From positions 186,001 to 250,000 of the forward strand of contig JADDTR010000025.1 of assembly GCA_015345905.1 (NCBI GenBank): a DNA stretch of 64,000 bases. The letters run 5' to 3'. The notes under the pieces are model-generated. The model searched no databases. It saw only the letters and a program-made list of their open reading frames with translations, and had not been told where the DNA came from. A program made the translations under genes and the position numbers. Positions 35,101 to 46,514 of this stretch are shown here, one piece after another (the stretch's first letter is position 1; each line of letters opens with the position of its first letter). The DNA is from Aotearoamyces nothofagi (taxonomy: Eukaryota > Ascomycota > Leotiomycetes > Leotiales > Tympanidaceae).

Positions 35101-36350
35101 ATTTCACCTTGTGTAGCGCATGCTCGCAGGGCCATTATCCGTCATCAATAACATTGGAGCACGAACAGGTGTCTAGCAGTGTTATTGATGATTTGCCCAC
35201 CTCCACACATATCGAGGACATAGCTTCCACCATGGAACAGCCCTGCGATACTATTCCACTGTTTTCGTCGGCTCTAGATGAGGCGTCTGGAATGAATGCC
35301 ATTGATATCGGATGGAAGGGAACGGAAGGAAATGATGATTGGTTGTCATATCTAGACTCGAGGATTAATTCGGATTATAATACAACGAAGGAATCCAATG
35401 AGATCTGGAGAGAAAGGCAGGAGAAATTTTATTATTGCTGGCCTTTGGTGCAGGGGAGTACAAACCGGCCACTTCTTGAACGACAAGTTTCTGATTCAAA
35501 CACTCCACACCAAAACAACGAATCTATTTCTTTGGAATCCATTATTATTACCGAGCCTTTCATGTCATCGGTGTTGCGCTCCCAATTAGCACATGATATG
35601 GCTCCTATCCAGGTCTCCTCTACGAATTCTGAGGCTGATGATTTTGGTTCTGGCATGGCACCAGCTTCAGGATCCAAATTCAAGCAAGGCGGGGCTCCTG
35701 CGACCGGTATTCTCAAGGAGATTGGAACTAGTATTGCCAAACCCCAAGCCGTCTCGAGCTTTAAGAAATCGCAAAGCGTCGCTCATGGCCCTGTTCCCCC
35801 TAAAATATCTCGTGAATTCCCAACTACGAAAGACTTTCGTATCTTTATAGAGCAAAACGATGGAGCTGCATGCCCGTCTGAAGTCATAGAGGCGAGAATA
35901 ATTGGGAAGGCAGCTCATCTAAGCGGTCTCGCCAAGCAAAAAGATAGCGGTTTAAGTCTTGTACCTCCTAGAGATGTCTCTTTCCACGATTATTCTATCC
36001 ATATGTCTACACAACAGGAACAAAGTTCAGGCCCAAATCGAATACACGGAGCAGTAGTGGCAACTGAAAACAAAAAGCCCACAAGACCACGTCAATACAT
36101 CCGACGCCGCCCAAGAGCAATTCGCAGACCTTATAAGCTAAGTTATAAGTCAAGCCCACCCATATCAAGCTTCAAGGAAGTGACGCCAAACATGCTAAGA
36201 CCTTCGCCACTATCAAGCAGTCAAAACTCGGAGAGGACGTCCCCAGCCGCCAGTACCTGTAACGAGATAGAGACTGAGGTAGAGGAAGGATTTGGCGAAG
36301 AGTTGCGGAGATATAGTCATCATCACCAAGAAGAGGAGATCTCATGGTAA
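32180..36350 (+). CDS. Large disordered protein of unknown function, four exons
   Basis: Exons 32180-32534, 32585-33338, 33389-33740 and 33888-36350, with introns of 50, 50 and 147 nt, all with GT/AG and matching phases, join into 1307 residues. I chose ATG 32180 for its CACCATGG context (MEELLARFRARLPENAEHSI). I recognise no domain. Most of it is Ser/Glu/Asp-rich and probably disordered. Short ordered candidates are RRRKSLHDLLGTVGNKLSSR, a segment with FWSVVERGKQMMKEEKLAPC and CLHCD, and a basic C-terminus (RQYIRRRPRAIRRPYKLSYK) before an acidic end. The consistent splicing of four frames shows that it is a real gene. It is probably lineage-restricted or fast-evolving. No function is proposed. 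Confidence 0.72.
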
Positions 36351-36993
36351 ATATACTTCTGAAACTTTTTATTATACGCATAAGCTGCGAGCACGTGCGG
36401 GTTTGAGGCATTCATGAGAAGTGATTAGGGCCGGGGTTTCCTTTGATTTCCTTGTTATGGACAGGCTTTTGTTGGGCACAAGGGCCACATTTTCACTCGC
36501 ATGGCGAATTGTTAGGGACGATTGTGGTTTGATTGCGCGCAAAATCCTCGGAGTTGGAGTAGTTGGCGCATCATATCAAGTCCCAGCATTTCTTATCACC
36601 CACTAATGAAGTCTTGAGATAAATAGTGTTTCTCAATAGACAAAATTTATATTATGTCCATCACTTTCATTTGATATGACAATCCTGAGCCGGGTATATA
36701 CTTCGTGAACTATGTTGTACAGTACGTGTACAATGTGGCACACCGCACCACAAATGTAAGGTCGAACATCGCAGTTATTCTCACAACAGTGGAGCCTCAA
36801 TACTCCTCTTTCCTGGGACGTGCCCACTTGTCTAGAACCCTTCCCCAACCAGATTTAGCAGCTAGCGAGAAACCCCCATATGAAATTGGTAGATAATATG
36901 TCTTATTCGAAATGTAAGAGCGCGAGAGTTATGGATTTCTACTCAGGTCCTGCCGAATTTCTTTTTGAACAACTTCCTACGTTGTCTTACTTC
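36351..36993. other. Intergenic region between two convergent genes
   Basis: 643 bp. It contains TGTACAGTACGTGTACA at 36716-36732, an imperfect palindrome. No gene was recognised. Confidence 0.45.
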
Positions 36994-39380
36994 TTACTCC
37001 CGAGTTCTGTTAGGGGGGCCTCGACTGGAAACCGTCCTGGCGAAATTTCGTGTCTGGACAGAATATGGTGTACTAGCCGATGTCTGTTCATGTGAAGTTT
37101 TGGCTTCGTTTTGGTTGCTAGACGCTGGTAGGGATTGATTCTTATTCTCAAGGGGCTTAGACTTGTATCTTGTCATAAAAGCTGCAAGCTTACTACGCTC
37201 TCCCATGAGAATTCTATATTTCTCTCGAGGAACCATCCCATGGTTCATCAACTTGTCGTAGCAGCTAATCATCTTTCCAGTAAGAGCCATTGCCGCTAGT
37301 CTGTACTCTGGTGTCACAATTTCCTCGTCATCATATTTGCCTGGAACAGCCCTTGGATCGCTATATGCAAGTACTGCTCTGATATTGATAAAAGATGGTC
37401 CCAGAAGCTTCAGTGCGAGCAATATCTGTTCCCCTTTAGCAAAATTTGACTCGGCATGATCTCCGTTGGACGAAATCAGCTCAGAATATGCTGGTGCTTG
37501 CAATGCAACATCCAGGTAATTGTAAAGAGTAACAAGATCCAAATGTGAACGTGTTTTATTCATCAAGTTAAGAATCTTGGTAGCATATCCAAAAACTTGA
37601 GAGTTATTCTTGTCGCGGGTGCAAGTCGCCATGGCAATACGAAATGTCTTCTTTTCTAGCAAATAATGCGGCATCTCTTCGAGTAATTTCACCACTCTAC
37701 TGCTTGAGCGCGAGACGCGCAAGAGGCGAAGGTAGTTGTGGTAGTTGTCTCCGTCCGGGTCTACTTTGAGCTCTTGAGTAAGGACTTGCCAATAAATTCT
37801 AGCAGGTCGAGGATCCTTCACATGTAGTGTCCTCAATGCCTCCATTATGAGTGAAAGTGTATTCCGGCCGGGTTTGACATAGCCACTTCCTCCATTAGAC
37901 GGAGCCGGTGTGGTTACTTTGAAGGCGTGTCGAGGTGTCGCTTCTACCTTTTTCTGCTCTTCCGGCGCTGTCTGTTCGTGGACTTCGACCTGTTGACCAT
38001 CATGAAAAACTTGCTCAGAGCCAGGGCTCACCTGACCTTGTCGTGTCGGCTCGTTCTTCTGATGAGCTACTGTCTCAAGAGCTGGAAGATAGCGAGGAAT
38101 ATTCATCGTCTGTTTCAGGAGAGAAAAAACATCATCAACATCTCTATCTTCACCGAGAAGAAGGAGACGGCCCATGCTGCAGACAAGCTCTTCATCAATC
38201 CGTATATCACCCAGTCGCCAACGAGTCACGATGTCATCCCACATCCGATATGCATCAAAAATTGCTTTCTTCCGAGCTGGTGCCAATTCCTCTGCATTTA
38301 TTTTCCCCAAAGGATCCCCTTGTACATTTCGGTGCATAGCATTGAGGATGATCGTGTATGTGAGATTGTTAGGCGCTCGCAGGCCTCTTGGCTTCAGTTT
38401 TGCGGCAATGCCGAACAATGCATCCATATCTTGTGCACGTGCGCAGACATTTAGAACAGCGTTTGTGTGGATTATATTGGGCTTCACGGGTGAATTGTCC
38501 GCATCCATAGAGTGATATATTGATAGCGCTCTCGAAAGTGACCTCTTGTAATGTGCTGACCCAGCTATCCCACGAAAGAGGATTGTGTAAGTGTGTGCAT
38601 CAGGAGCCTGCGCACGTTTCTTCATCTATCGAACTCGTCAGTATAACCAAAGATATGATGCCTTATACATAGCATACGAACCTCGTTGTAGGTCTTAATC
38701 GCGCCATTCAACTTTTCCCGACTGAGTTGCCAGTTTATGAGATGATTCCAGCTGACTGTACATTGAGTGGTTTTACTAGCAGCTCGTACAATTTCTTGCG
38801 CTTCATCAAATTTATCTTCTCTAAGGACTCCAAGAACATGATCTGCGAGTTTCAACGGGTCGCCGAGATATGTCAGATGTTTCTGTAAGGCGTGCTTTGT
38901 AAAATGTGCTCCTTGGTTTTCCTTCTTGTTATCTGGGGTCACCCCTCGTGAAGCCAGCCATTTAGCCCTTTCAATTGCTCGAGAATCTGCTCGTCCATTT
39001 GCTGTCTTCGGCTCTCCGGCGGGTGGTTTCTGTCGCCAATCGTCCGGGCTTTCTGCCGCTGCAGGACTTATGGTATGGGTAGCTTCCGCAATCGATTTCC
39101 GTGTGTTTGGCGTTGCTCTAGAGCCTGACGCTTGCTTTTTTTCCTTCTGCGCCTTTATAGACCCTCGTCCTTCCCAAACTATCCCTTTCTGTGTCTCAAC
39201 GATCGTATCGGTAACGAATGTTCGAGCTGGACGTGCTACGCATCTTAGAACAGAAAAGCCTTTCTGGTTAGGCTGGAGTGAAAACGAATCACTTAAAAAA
39301 CTTTGGATGTATCGCCGCATACAAGGTTGGCAGCGGAACATTTCCATCGGTGGATTTGATATTTCCAGATCTTCAGGCAC
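36994..39380 (-). CDS. Pentatricopeptide-repeat-type protein, probably mitochondrial
   Basis: Exon 1 (39380-38682) and exon 2 (38625-36994) are joined across a 56-nt intron, giving NGAIKTYNE-MKKRAQAPDAHTYT. The predicted protein is 776 residues. That junction sits in a typical PPR helix pair (SWNHLINWQLSREKLNGAIK, DAHTYTILFRGIAG). Further repeats are NIIHTNAVLNVCARA and NNLTYTIILNAM. Met-14 (codon at 39341) begins FRCQPCMRRYIQSF, an Arg-containing, acid-poor mitochondrial presequence, so translation may really begin there rather than at 39380. Fungal PPR proteins act on mitochondrial RNAs or the mitoribosome; the target here is unknown. It is divergent from POL1, with 255 bp between the chosen starts. 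Confidence 0.82.
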
Positions 39381-39468
39381 ATTAGTCGAGGGACTTTTTT
39401 GATGTCATCTCAATTTCAGCACGTGATAACGAAGCTTAAAGAGCTTTGTGCATTAGCGTGACCGGGAT

Positions 39469-39500
39469 CGCGTCTCGCGCTCTGAAATCGCGTTGACGCG
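39469..39500. promoter_or_regulatory. Three MBF-like ACGCG cores in the POL1 promoter
   Basis: CGCGT at 39469-39473, CGCGT at 39489-39493 and ACGCG at 39496-39500 lie within 32 bp, about 136-167 bp before the POL1 start and in the gap shared with the divergent PPR gene. In yeasts the MBF complex binds ACGCG(T) cores and switches on replication genes, including POL1, at G1/S. The cores are seen directly; their use here is inferred. Confidence 0.5.
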
Positions 39501-39635
39501 CTGGAGACGTTCGGCTACCCAACCACCATTAAGCTCAACCTTGGTATGTGAGGATACTCTCTTGCAACATCACCTTCAACATAAACATTATGAGATAAAT
39601 TTACCTCCAGATTATCGGTTTTGTTTTTTCTCGTC

Positions 39636-42600
39636 ATGTCGAAAGCAGCCAATGCACGATCAAAATTTGCGGAACTTCGCGCCCTCCGAGAATCAGGCAA
39701 GAAGCGACTCGATAGCTACGAAGTGCATCAAGAGGCGGATTTATATGAGGAAGTAGACGAAGATGGATACAAGAAGGTGGTACGAGAACGTCTCAATCAA
39801 GATGATTTCGTGATTGACGACAATGGCGAAGGTTATGCAGACGATGGGAGGGAGGACTGGGATCGAAGGCCAGGTTATGATACAGAGAGCGAGGAGGATT
39901 TGCCTGTGAAGGGCAAGAATGGGAAAGCTGGTAAGCCGTGTCTATTCTGTAAAGCTATGCCCTGCTGATATAGTTTACAGCAAAGAGAAAACGTGAAGAA
40001 GACAGGGCAAAGAAGGAGACCGTGGACAAGGGAATCAGCAATTACTTCACCAAGGGGCCAATCGTAGCGCAGCCAAAAGCTAAGGTTGCATAATAATTAA
40101 CGAGGTTCTTAACCAATGCTAACGGTACTATAGCCTATCAAAACCAAGGAAGATGATGACTTCCTAGCAGAACTTCTGGGCGATGTTGATACGAATATTC
40201 CCCGTCTTATCACCCAGCCTTCGAAACAACAAAGATCACAAGAGCGTCGCAAGGCCAGAGCTCTTTCTCCAGCAGTAGAGGACGTCAAATACCCCGCGGC
40301 TAAGCGTGCCAAAATCAACGGTAACAATCTCCCTTTTACTCCAGTTGGAGACCTCGATTTCGCAGACGACACCGACTTCTTGCACAATATAGACGACGAT
40401 GTCCCAATGAGTGATCCTCAACCTTCATCTCCCGTGGCTAAAGCTGTGCAGAGAAAGGCACAAGTAGCTATCAAGTTAGAAGAAGAAGATGAGGACATCA
40501 TGGAGGTTTCTCAGGCCGACGGGATTGCTGCTACAAGTGTTAACATGTCTGGTACAAGACCTGTCCTTAAGATTATCAAGCCCGACCCATATCCTTCACC
40601 AGCCAGCTCGTCACCGACTCGAGCACCCACCCATAGTCATGATGCCTCTGCTTGGAACGACGTAACCAAGAAGCTAAATGTTATAAGTAGCACCCCTTCA
40701 AATGAGGCAATAACCTTTGGCAAACTTGACTTCAAGGATGCGATTGAAGAGGATGGCAGTCTGAGAATGTTTTGGTTAGATTATACAGAAGTTAACGGAA
40801 GCCTCTGTCTCTTCGGAAAGGTGCAGAATAAGAAGAATGGGTTGTTTGTCAGTTGCTTCCTAAAGATTGACAACATCCTCAGAAAACTGTTCTTTCTGCC
40901 GCGAACGCATCGTCAAAGTCACGGGCTGAATACTAAAGATGAAATCGAGATGAAAGATGTATACGAAGAAGTTGATGACTTGATGGGGAAAATGAGTGTC
41001 GGAATGCACAAAATCAAGCCATGCACGAGGAAATATGCCTTCGAGCTTCCAGACATCCCAAAGGAGGCTGAATACCTCAAACTGCTCTACCCTTATACTA
41101 GTAAGTATCACATATTTGCTAAATGCTCAACTCTGACACCAACTTAGAACCTCAATTGCCCATTGATCAGACTGGATCAACCTTCTCTCGCGTTTTTGGA
41201 ACAAATACTTCAATCTTCGAACAATTTGTCTTGTGGAAGAACGTGATGGGTCCGTGCTGGTTGAATATTGAGGACGCTGATTTTACCAGTCTGAAGAACT
41301 CGTCATATTGCAAGCTAGAGGTTGAAGTTACCAGGCCTGGTCTCGTAACCTCACTGAGCGAATCGGATAATATGGAACCTCCGCCGTTGACACTCATGAG
41401 CATAGCTATGCGTACAACACTTAATGTTAAGGACAACAAGCAGGAGATTTTAGCTATCAGTGCTCGGATCTATGAGAACACCTTGCTCAGCGACACAACG
41501 CCTGCAGAAAAACTACCTTCTCGGACCTTCACTATTATCCGTCCGGTTGGCGCCTCTTTCCCAATTGGATTCGAGGAACAGGCAAAGCACCAAAACCGAG
41601 GTCTAATAAAGATATGCAAGCAAGAGCAAGAAATCCTTAGCTTTTTCCTCGCGCAGCTGGATCGAGTGGATCCTGATGTGCTTATTGGACATAAGCTTGA
41701 AGGTGTGGACTATAGCATCTTGTTAAGTCGTCTACAAGCAAGAAAGACACCTCAATGGTCTAGGATTGGAAGAATGAGACGGACACAATGGCCAAACGCC
41801 GTTGGGAAAATGGGAGGTAACTTCTTCGCTGAACGCTCGGTCATATCTGGTCGGCTACTCTGTGATCTCGCCAATGATTCCGGTAAATCAACAATGACGA
41901 AATGCCAGTCCTGGAGCTTGACCGAAATGTGCAGTATATACCTGAGCGGCAGCAATGTACGTAGGGAGATTGATAACGAAGTCGCGCTCAAGACATGGGC
42001 AACTACTAAGGATGGTTTGATCGACTATGTCAACCACTGCGAAGCAGATACATATTTCATTGCCGCTATTGCTCTGAAGGTGCAGATGCTTCCACTCACT
42101 AAAGTATTGACCAACTTGGCAGGAAACTCATGGGCTCGAACGCTCACTGGTACCCGTGCTGAGCGTAATGAGTACATTCTTTTGCATGAATTCCACAGGA
42201 TGAAATACATCTGCCCAGATAAGGCCCCCTCCAAGGGCAAGCAAAGAATGGAGGAAGAGAATCAGGACGAGGAGACAGGAGACGTGAAAAAGAAGGACAA
42301 GTACAAGGGAGGTCTAGTTTTTGAGCCTGAGAAGGGACTCTATGACAAATTTGTCCTAGTGATGGATTTCAACTCGCTGTATCCCAGTATCATCCAGGAA
42401 TTCAATATCTGTTTCACAACAGTTGATCGATCATCTCTGGTATGTGCTCTTTTACCAGGTCTATGGTGAACATTATATTAACACATCATAGTCCGACGAC
42501 GAAGAGAAAGTCCCCGAAGTCCCCGCAGACCAAGATCAGGGTGTCCTGCCCAAGCTCATCGCAACCCTAGTCAGTCGTCGTCGGCAAGTCAAGAGTCTCA

Positions 42601-44241
42601 TGAAAGACAAGAACGCAACTCCTGAACAGTTGGCTACTTGGGAAATTAAGCAGATGGCTCTCAAACTAACAGCGAACTCCATGTATGGCTGTCTCGGGTA
42701 CACAAGGTCGAGATTCTATGCAAGGCCACTGGCTGTCCTCACAACCTACAAGGGCCGAGAGATCTTACGAAGTACGAAAGCCTTGGCCGAGAGTAACTCT
42801 CTGCAGGTCATTTATGGAGATACTGATTCAGTCATGATCAACGCAAATGTTGACAATGTCGCTGATGCGTTGAAGGTTGGTAACGAGTTCAAGAAAGCCG
42901 TTAATGACCGTTATAAGCTGTTAGAAATTGATATAGACAACGTCTTCCGTCGTATATTACTGCAAGCCAAGAAGAAATATGCTGCTATCAACCTGGTGGA
43001 AATCGACGGCAAGTTTGTTGATAAGATGGAGGTCAAAGGTCTTGACATGAAACGAAGAGAATATTGTGCTCTGTCAAAGGAAGTGTCCTCGAAACTTCTG
43101 AACGAGATCCTCTCGGGCGAAGAGATAGAGATTGTCATCACTCGAATCCACGACTATCTACGCGAAATATCGACAAAGATGAGAGAAGATTCTGTGCCTG
43201 TCCAGAAGTATACGATATATACTAAGCTTGGAAAGCATCCTAAGGAGTACCCAAATGCCGATAGTATGCCCCAGGTCCAGGTCGCACTAAGGGAACTTTC
43301 TCGTGGCAAGACAGTCCGTAAGGACGATGTTATTGCTTACATTGTCACTGGCGATGGCAAGTCTTCTTCTGAGCCAGCAGCAAAGCGGTCGTACACCCCA
43401 CAAGATGTTATAAAGGGCGAATCCGGACTCAAGCCAGATGTTGAATGGTACCTGTATAAGCAGATATTTCCACCAGTTGAGCGTCTTTGTGCCAATATTT
43501 CTGGCACTGATACCGTCCGCTTGGCAGATTGTCTTGGCCTTGACGTTCGCAAGTACAGCATCACAAACAACACCTCGAAGGGTGGCAATGAGACTGAAAT
43601 CCACCCTCTGGAAAGTCAAATTGATGATGAAGTTCGCTTCAAAGATGCCGCTCGCCTCACCTTGAGCTGCAGGGCGTGCAAAGGATCCTTCGGCTTCGAG
43701 GGCCTACTAGGTAGTATTGATTTGTGTTCACCTAACGGGATTACTTGCCGGTGCGGCAGCGTTCTCAAGAATCTGTCCGTTGTAGCTCAACTTGAGCATC
43801 AAATTCGACAGCAAACGAGCAAGTACTACGAAGGTTGGCTAATCTGCGATGATCAAGCTTGCGGTACACGCACAAGACAGATGAGCGTCTATGGTCACAG
43901 ATGCCTAGGACCAAGAGGGTTGGGACATGGCTGCTTGGGGAAGATGCATTATGAATATACGGAGAAAATGATATACAACCAGCTCCTATACTTCTCGACC
44001 TTGTGGGATGTGGAGAAGGCCAAGGAGAAGGCCAATGGGCAAGACAGAGGTGAGTTAATCGATTTCCAATCGGAAATCCAGTAAGCTAATTGTAAAAATA
44101 GAACGCGTTATGGCTCTAGCTGGACATAACAAAGTGAGATTCGAGACACTGAAGGGAGTGGTGGATAGATATCTGGACAAGTGTGGAAGGCAATGGGTTG
44201 CGATGGATAGTCTCTTCGGAAAATTGGGATATTCCGCTTGA
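39636..44241 (+). CDS. POL1: DNA polymerase alpha catalytic subunit
   Basis: Six exons: 39636-39930, 39981-40084, 40134-41100, 41148-42439, 42492-44049 and 44102-44241. The introns are 47-52 nt. The predicted protein is 1451 residues, near the 1468 of yeast Pol1. The N-terminus (KRLDSYEVHQE, then DDFLAELLGDVD) is the conserved polymerase alpha tail. Motif A DFNSLYPSII starts at D862, motif B is LTANSMYGCLGY, and motif C YGDTDS has D996 and D998. The exonuclease region lacks the usual catalytic acids, as in all polymerase alpha. Two C-terminal Cys modules (CRACKGSF... and CDDQACGTRT...GHRC...GHGC) bind the B-subunit. It extends RNA primers in the Pol alpha-primase complex. Confidence 0.95.
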
Positions 44242-44800
44242 TTAGATATTATTCTGTCATGAGGCGTTGCATCTTGGGTTGAAGTGAATAGTGGCTGACG
44301 GAGTTATGGGAGGAGTTCGGTGTCGTAGATGTCTCAGTTACAAGAATGCCCAAGACAATATATATTATCACGATCTTGCAATGACGAAATGTCCTACGTC
44401 AAGGTTGACAAGGCATATGCGTGTAGTGGGTAGAGTGTGATTGAACGGAACAAGAAGTGTCCTGTTCTTATAAGCAATGTGCCTCGTAGAATGGAATGAG
44501 AAGCATGGCGAAGGAAGAAAAGGGTCGACGGAAGATTGTGAAGGCTATGGCTGGAGGCATGCCTGTAACATTCAAAGAAGTAGAAAGCCGCAATTAAAGG
44601 ATGCCCTCTTGAAGTACAGTTACATCTCCAGCATCCCAAGCACAAAAGCGTCCACGATATCGCAGCCATCCAGTCTGCACAGAGGCCGGAGGGTGGGTCG
44701 GGGGCAATGTAGCGAGTGCAAACTCTGCCTAAAAAATTACGAGACGAAAATTCGTGCAGTCTCTTATAGCAGAATAAGACTTCCGGACCCCAACAAACCC
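44242..44800. other. Intergenic region between POL1 and tRNA-Lys
   Basis: 559 bp: the POL1 3' flank and the upstream flank of the tRNA gene. Minus-strand frames here have no family resemblance. Confidence 0.45.
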
Positions 44801-44937
44801 GCCTGGGTAGCTCAATCGGTAAGTCCCAAGCAGCATGCATCCATTCGAACATTCGAATATCCGATTCTAATAACCATCGCAGGTAGAGCGTGTGACTCTT
44901 AATCTCAAGGTCGCGGGTTCGAGCCCCGCCTCGGGCT
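44801..44937 (+). tRNA. tRNA-Lys (anticodon CTT) with a 64-nt insertion in the D-loop
   Basis: Leaving out 44819-44882, the remaining 73 nt fold as a canonical tRNA. The acceptor stem is GCCTGGG/CTCGGGC with two G-U pairs. The D-stem is GCTC/GAGC with G18, G19 and A21. The anticodon loop is CTCTTAA with anticodon CTT. The T-stem is GCGGG/CCCGC with loop TTCGAGC, and the discriminator base is T. One U-U mismatch sits in the anticodon stem (29-41). The A box (TAGCTCAATCGG) is intact before the insertion and the B box (GGTTCGAGCCC) after it. Seven T follow at 44975-44981, a plausible RNA polymerase III stop. There is no insertion at the usual 37/38 site. It is either a functional gene with a novel intron or a disrupted copy. 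Confidence 0.85.
44819..44882 (+). other. Spliceosomal-type intron inside the tRNA-Lys D-loop
   Basis: The 64-nt segment begins GTAAGT, contains CTAAT at the distance from the end expected for a branch site, and ends CGCAG. These are the signals of the protein-gene introns around it, with the same size range. GGTA flanks both ends, so the boundary can slide from position 18/19 to 21/22. Inside is a direct repeat CATTCGAACATTCGAA. How it is removed, if at all, is unknown. Confidence 0.7.
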
Positions 44938-46514
44938 CAATCCCCGAAGCTCTGTCTTCTGACAGAACCTCATCTTTTTTTGGTTTTCTTTCTAAAAAAG
45001 ATTTCTTTTGGTTATTCTTTTGATTATTTATTTTGCCTTTATTTTTATTTTATTTTCCTGGCTTCTGATCTCGGTTACTATTCCCCCCCCCCCTTTTTTT
45101 TCCCTCTTGGGAGGCCCAGTTACACAAGCACATGGGACTTTTAAAAGCCTTTTCCTTTTCGCTCGTCTATTATAGGCCTCTTCGGTTCTGATATTGGGGT
45201 TTTTCGCGGTTCTTTACAGCGCTTCGCTTCACTGTTTTGGCGGTTTGGCGAGCCGGAAGCCAGGGCCGACATGCCTGGAGACAAGCGAGTTGTAGTGAAT
45301 CCCATGATTGTCTCTCTGGTGTATTCTGTACGGCGTCTTGCTAGAATGCTTGATGGTTTGGGACTTTTAAGTGAAGCTCATTGTTTATGTGTTGGATCCC
45401 TCATAGATAAACTATAGGTCATCAAGCTAACCACATTCACACCGAGTGGCTAAGAGCCTGAGGTGCTACGAGCTTACGAATTAATATTCTTGTGGTGGTA
45501 ATTATATATTTTGAGACCAAAATAATAAAAAATAAAAAATAAAAAATAAAACATCGCGAACAAAATCCAATTAAATAGTCATAGCAAACATTTTACTCTC
45601 TTAAAAGACTTCCACTGTTTCACATGGCTTATATCTACAATGGCGATCAATAGTCATCCAGTTCTCTCAGTTCATACTAAGTGAACACAACCTCAGAGTG
45701 TTATGTTCTAACATCCCCAATCCAGGCCGCCCGCACAATCTCTTAATCCGAGCCCAGAAAAAGCATGCTCAAAGGAGTACATTACAGCAAAAACCGGAAT
45801 ACTAATAGCATTTCGACTTCAATCTGCGGATGTACTGGAATAGGTAAACAATCTACAACGCTGATAATGCTACATAAACTGTGATGGTGCCCGTACATGA
45901 TAAAAATCGCGCTCGAGGAGCCATGTCTTTTTTTTATATGTAGAATTACTAGCGGACCTGCGCTAGAAATGGGAGTTGGGCCGGCGGTTGCAGGTGAGAA
46001 TGCTATGGCATTCTACATATATGGTACTTGTATGTACTGTACATATATATAGTGCGGTGCGGTGTAGATTATCTGCGATATTGCATGGCGGCGTTGATGG
46101 AGTCGTGGCGGTGCGGTGCGGCTATGTGGATAAGACTGTGGGGCTCAGGCGATGCTGGAATCGGCTTGCGAAGGAGACGCGACGATGGAGACGCGAAGAT
46201 GGAAACGCCCTCAGGCCTCAGGTCTCTGCCGTCTCCGCCGTCTCCGCCGCGAGAATGGCAGCTTGGCGGAGTGCTTAATCCACTGCTATTGCCAGCGTTA
46301 GAGCCCTGGCATCTTCAACCCACTGTAAGCCTCTCGAGGTTCTTCATATGCATATATAACGACGCGGCATCCGTTTGAGTTCTGGCATTACTAGAGAACC
46401 TAGCTGCCTAGCTGTCTTGCAGTAACACGATTCTCCAAAATACCATATCAATACCATATCCCTTCCTTAACCCCTCCACGAACAATTTATCTGTTGATTC
46501 TTCCCCCCTCTCCG
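44938..46514. other. Intergenic region of about 1.6 kb after tRNA-Lys
   Basis: It begins with a strongly T-rich stretch (44975-45110) that includes a run of C near 45086. It is followed by AT-rich sequence with AAAAAT repeats (45526-45550), TGTACTGTACA at 46033-46043, and GCGGTG repeats near 46055-46120. No convincing gene was found. Confidence 0.45.
44975..44981 (+). terminator. Candidate RNA polymerase III terminator (T7)
   Basis: Seven T residues lie 38 nt after the tRNA 3' end. Between them a perfect hairpin TCTGTC-TTCT-GACAGA occupies 44951-44966. Pol III usually stops at four or more T. This is the first such run after the tRNA. Confidence 0.5.

Noticed and set aside
44394-44852. Minus-strand frame of 152 codons overlapping the tRNA-Lys gene
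   Set aside because: It runs through the tRNA, has no family resemblance and an odd Cys/His/Arg-rich composition. It is a chance frame.
44819-44882. Explaining the tRNA insert as a classical endonuclease-type tRNA intron
   Set aside because: Such introns lie one base 3' of the anticodon in eukaryotes. This one is in the D-loop and has spliceosomal rather than bulge-helix-bulge signals.
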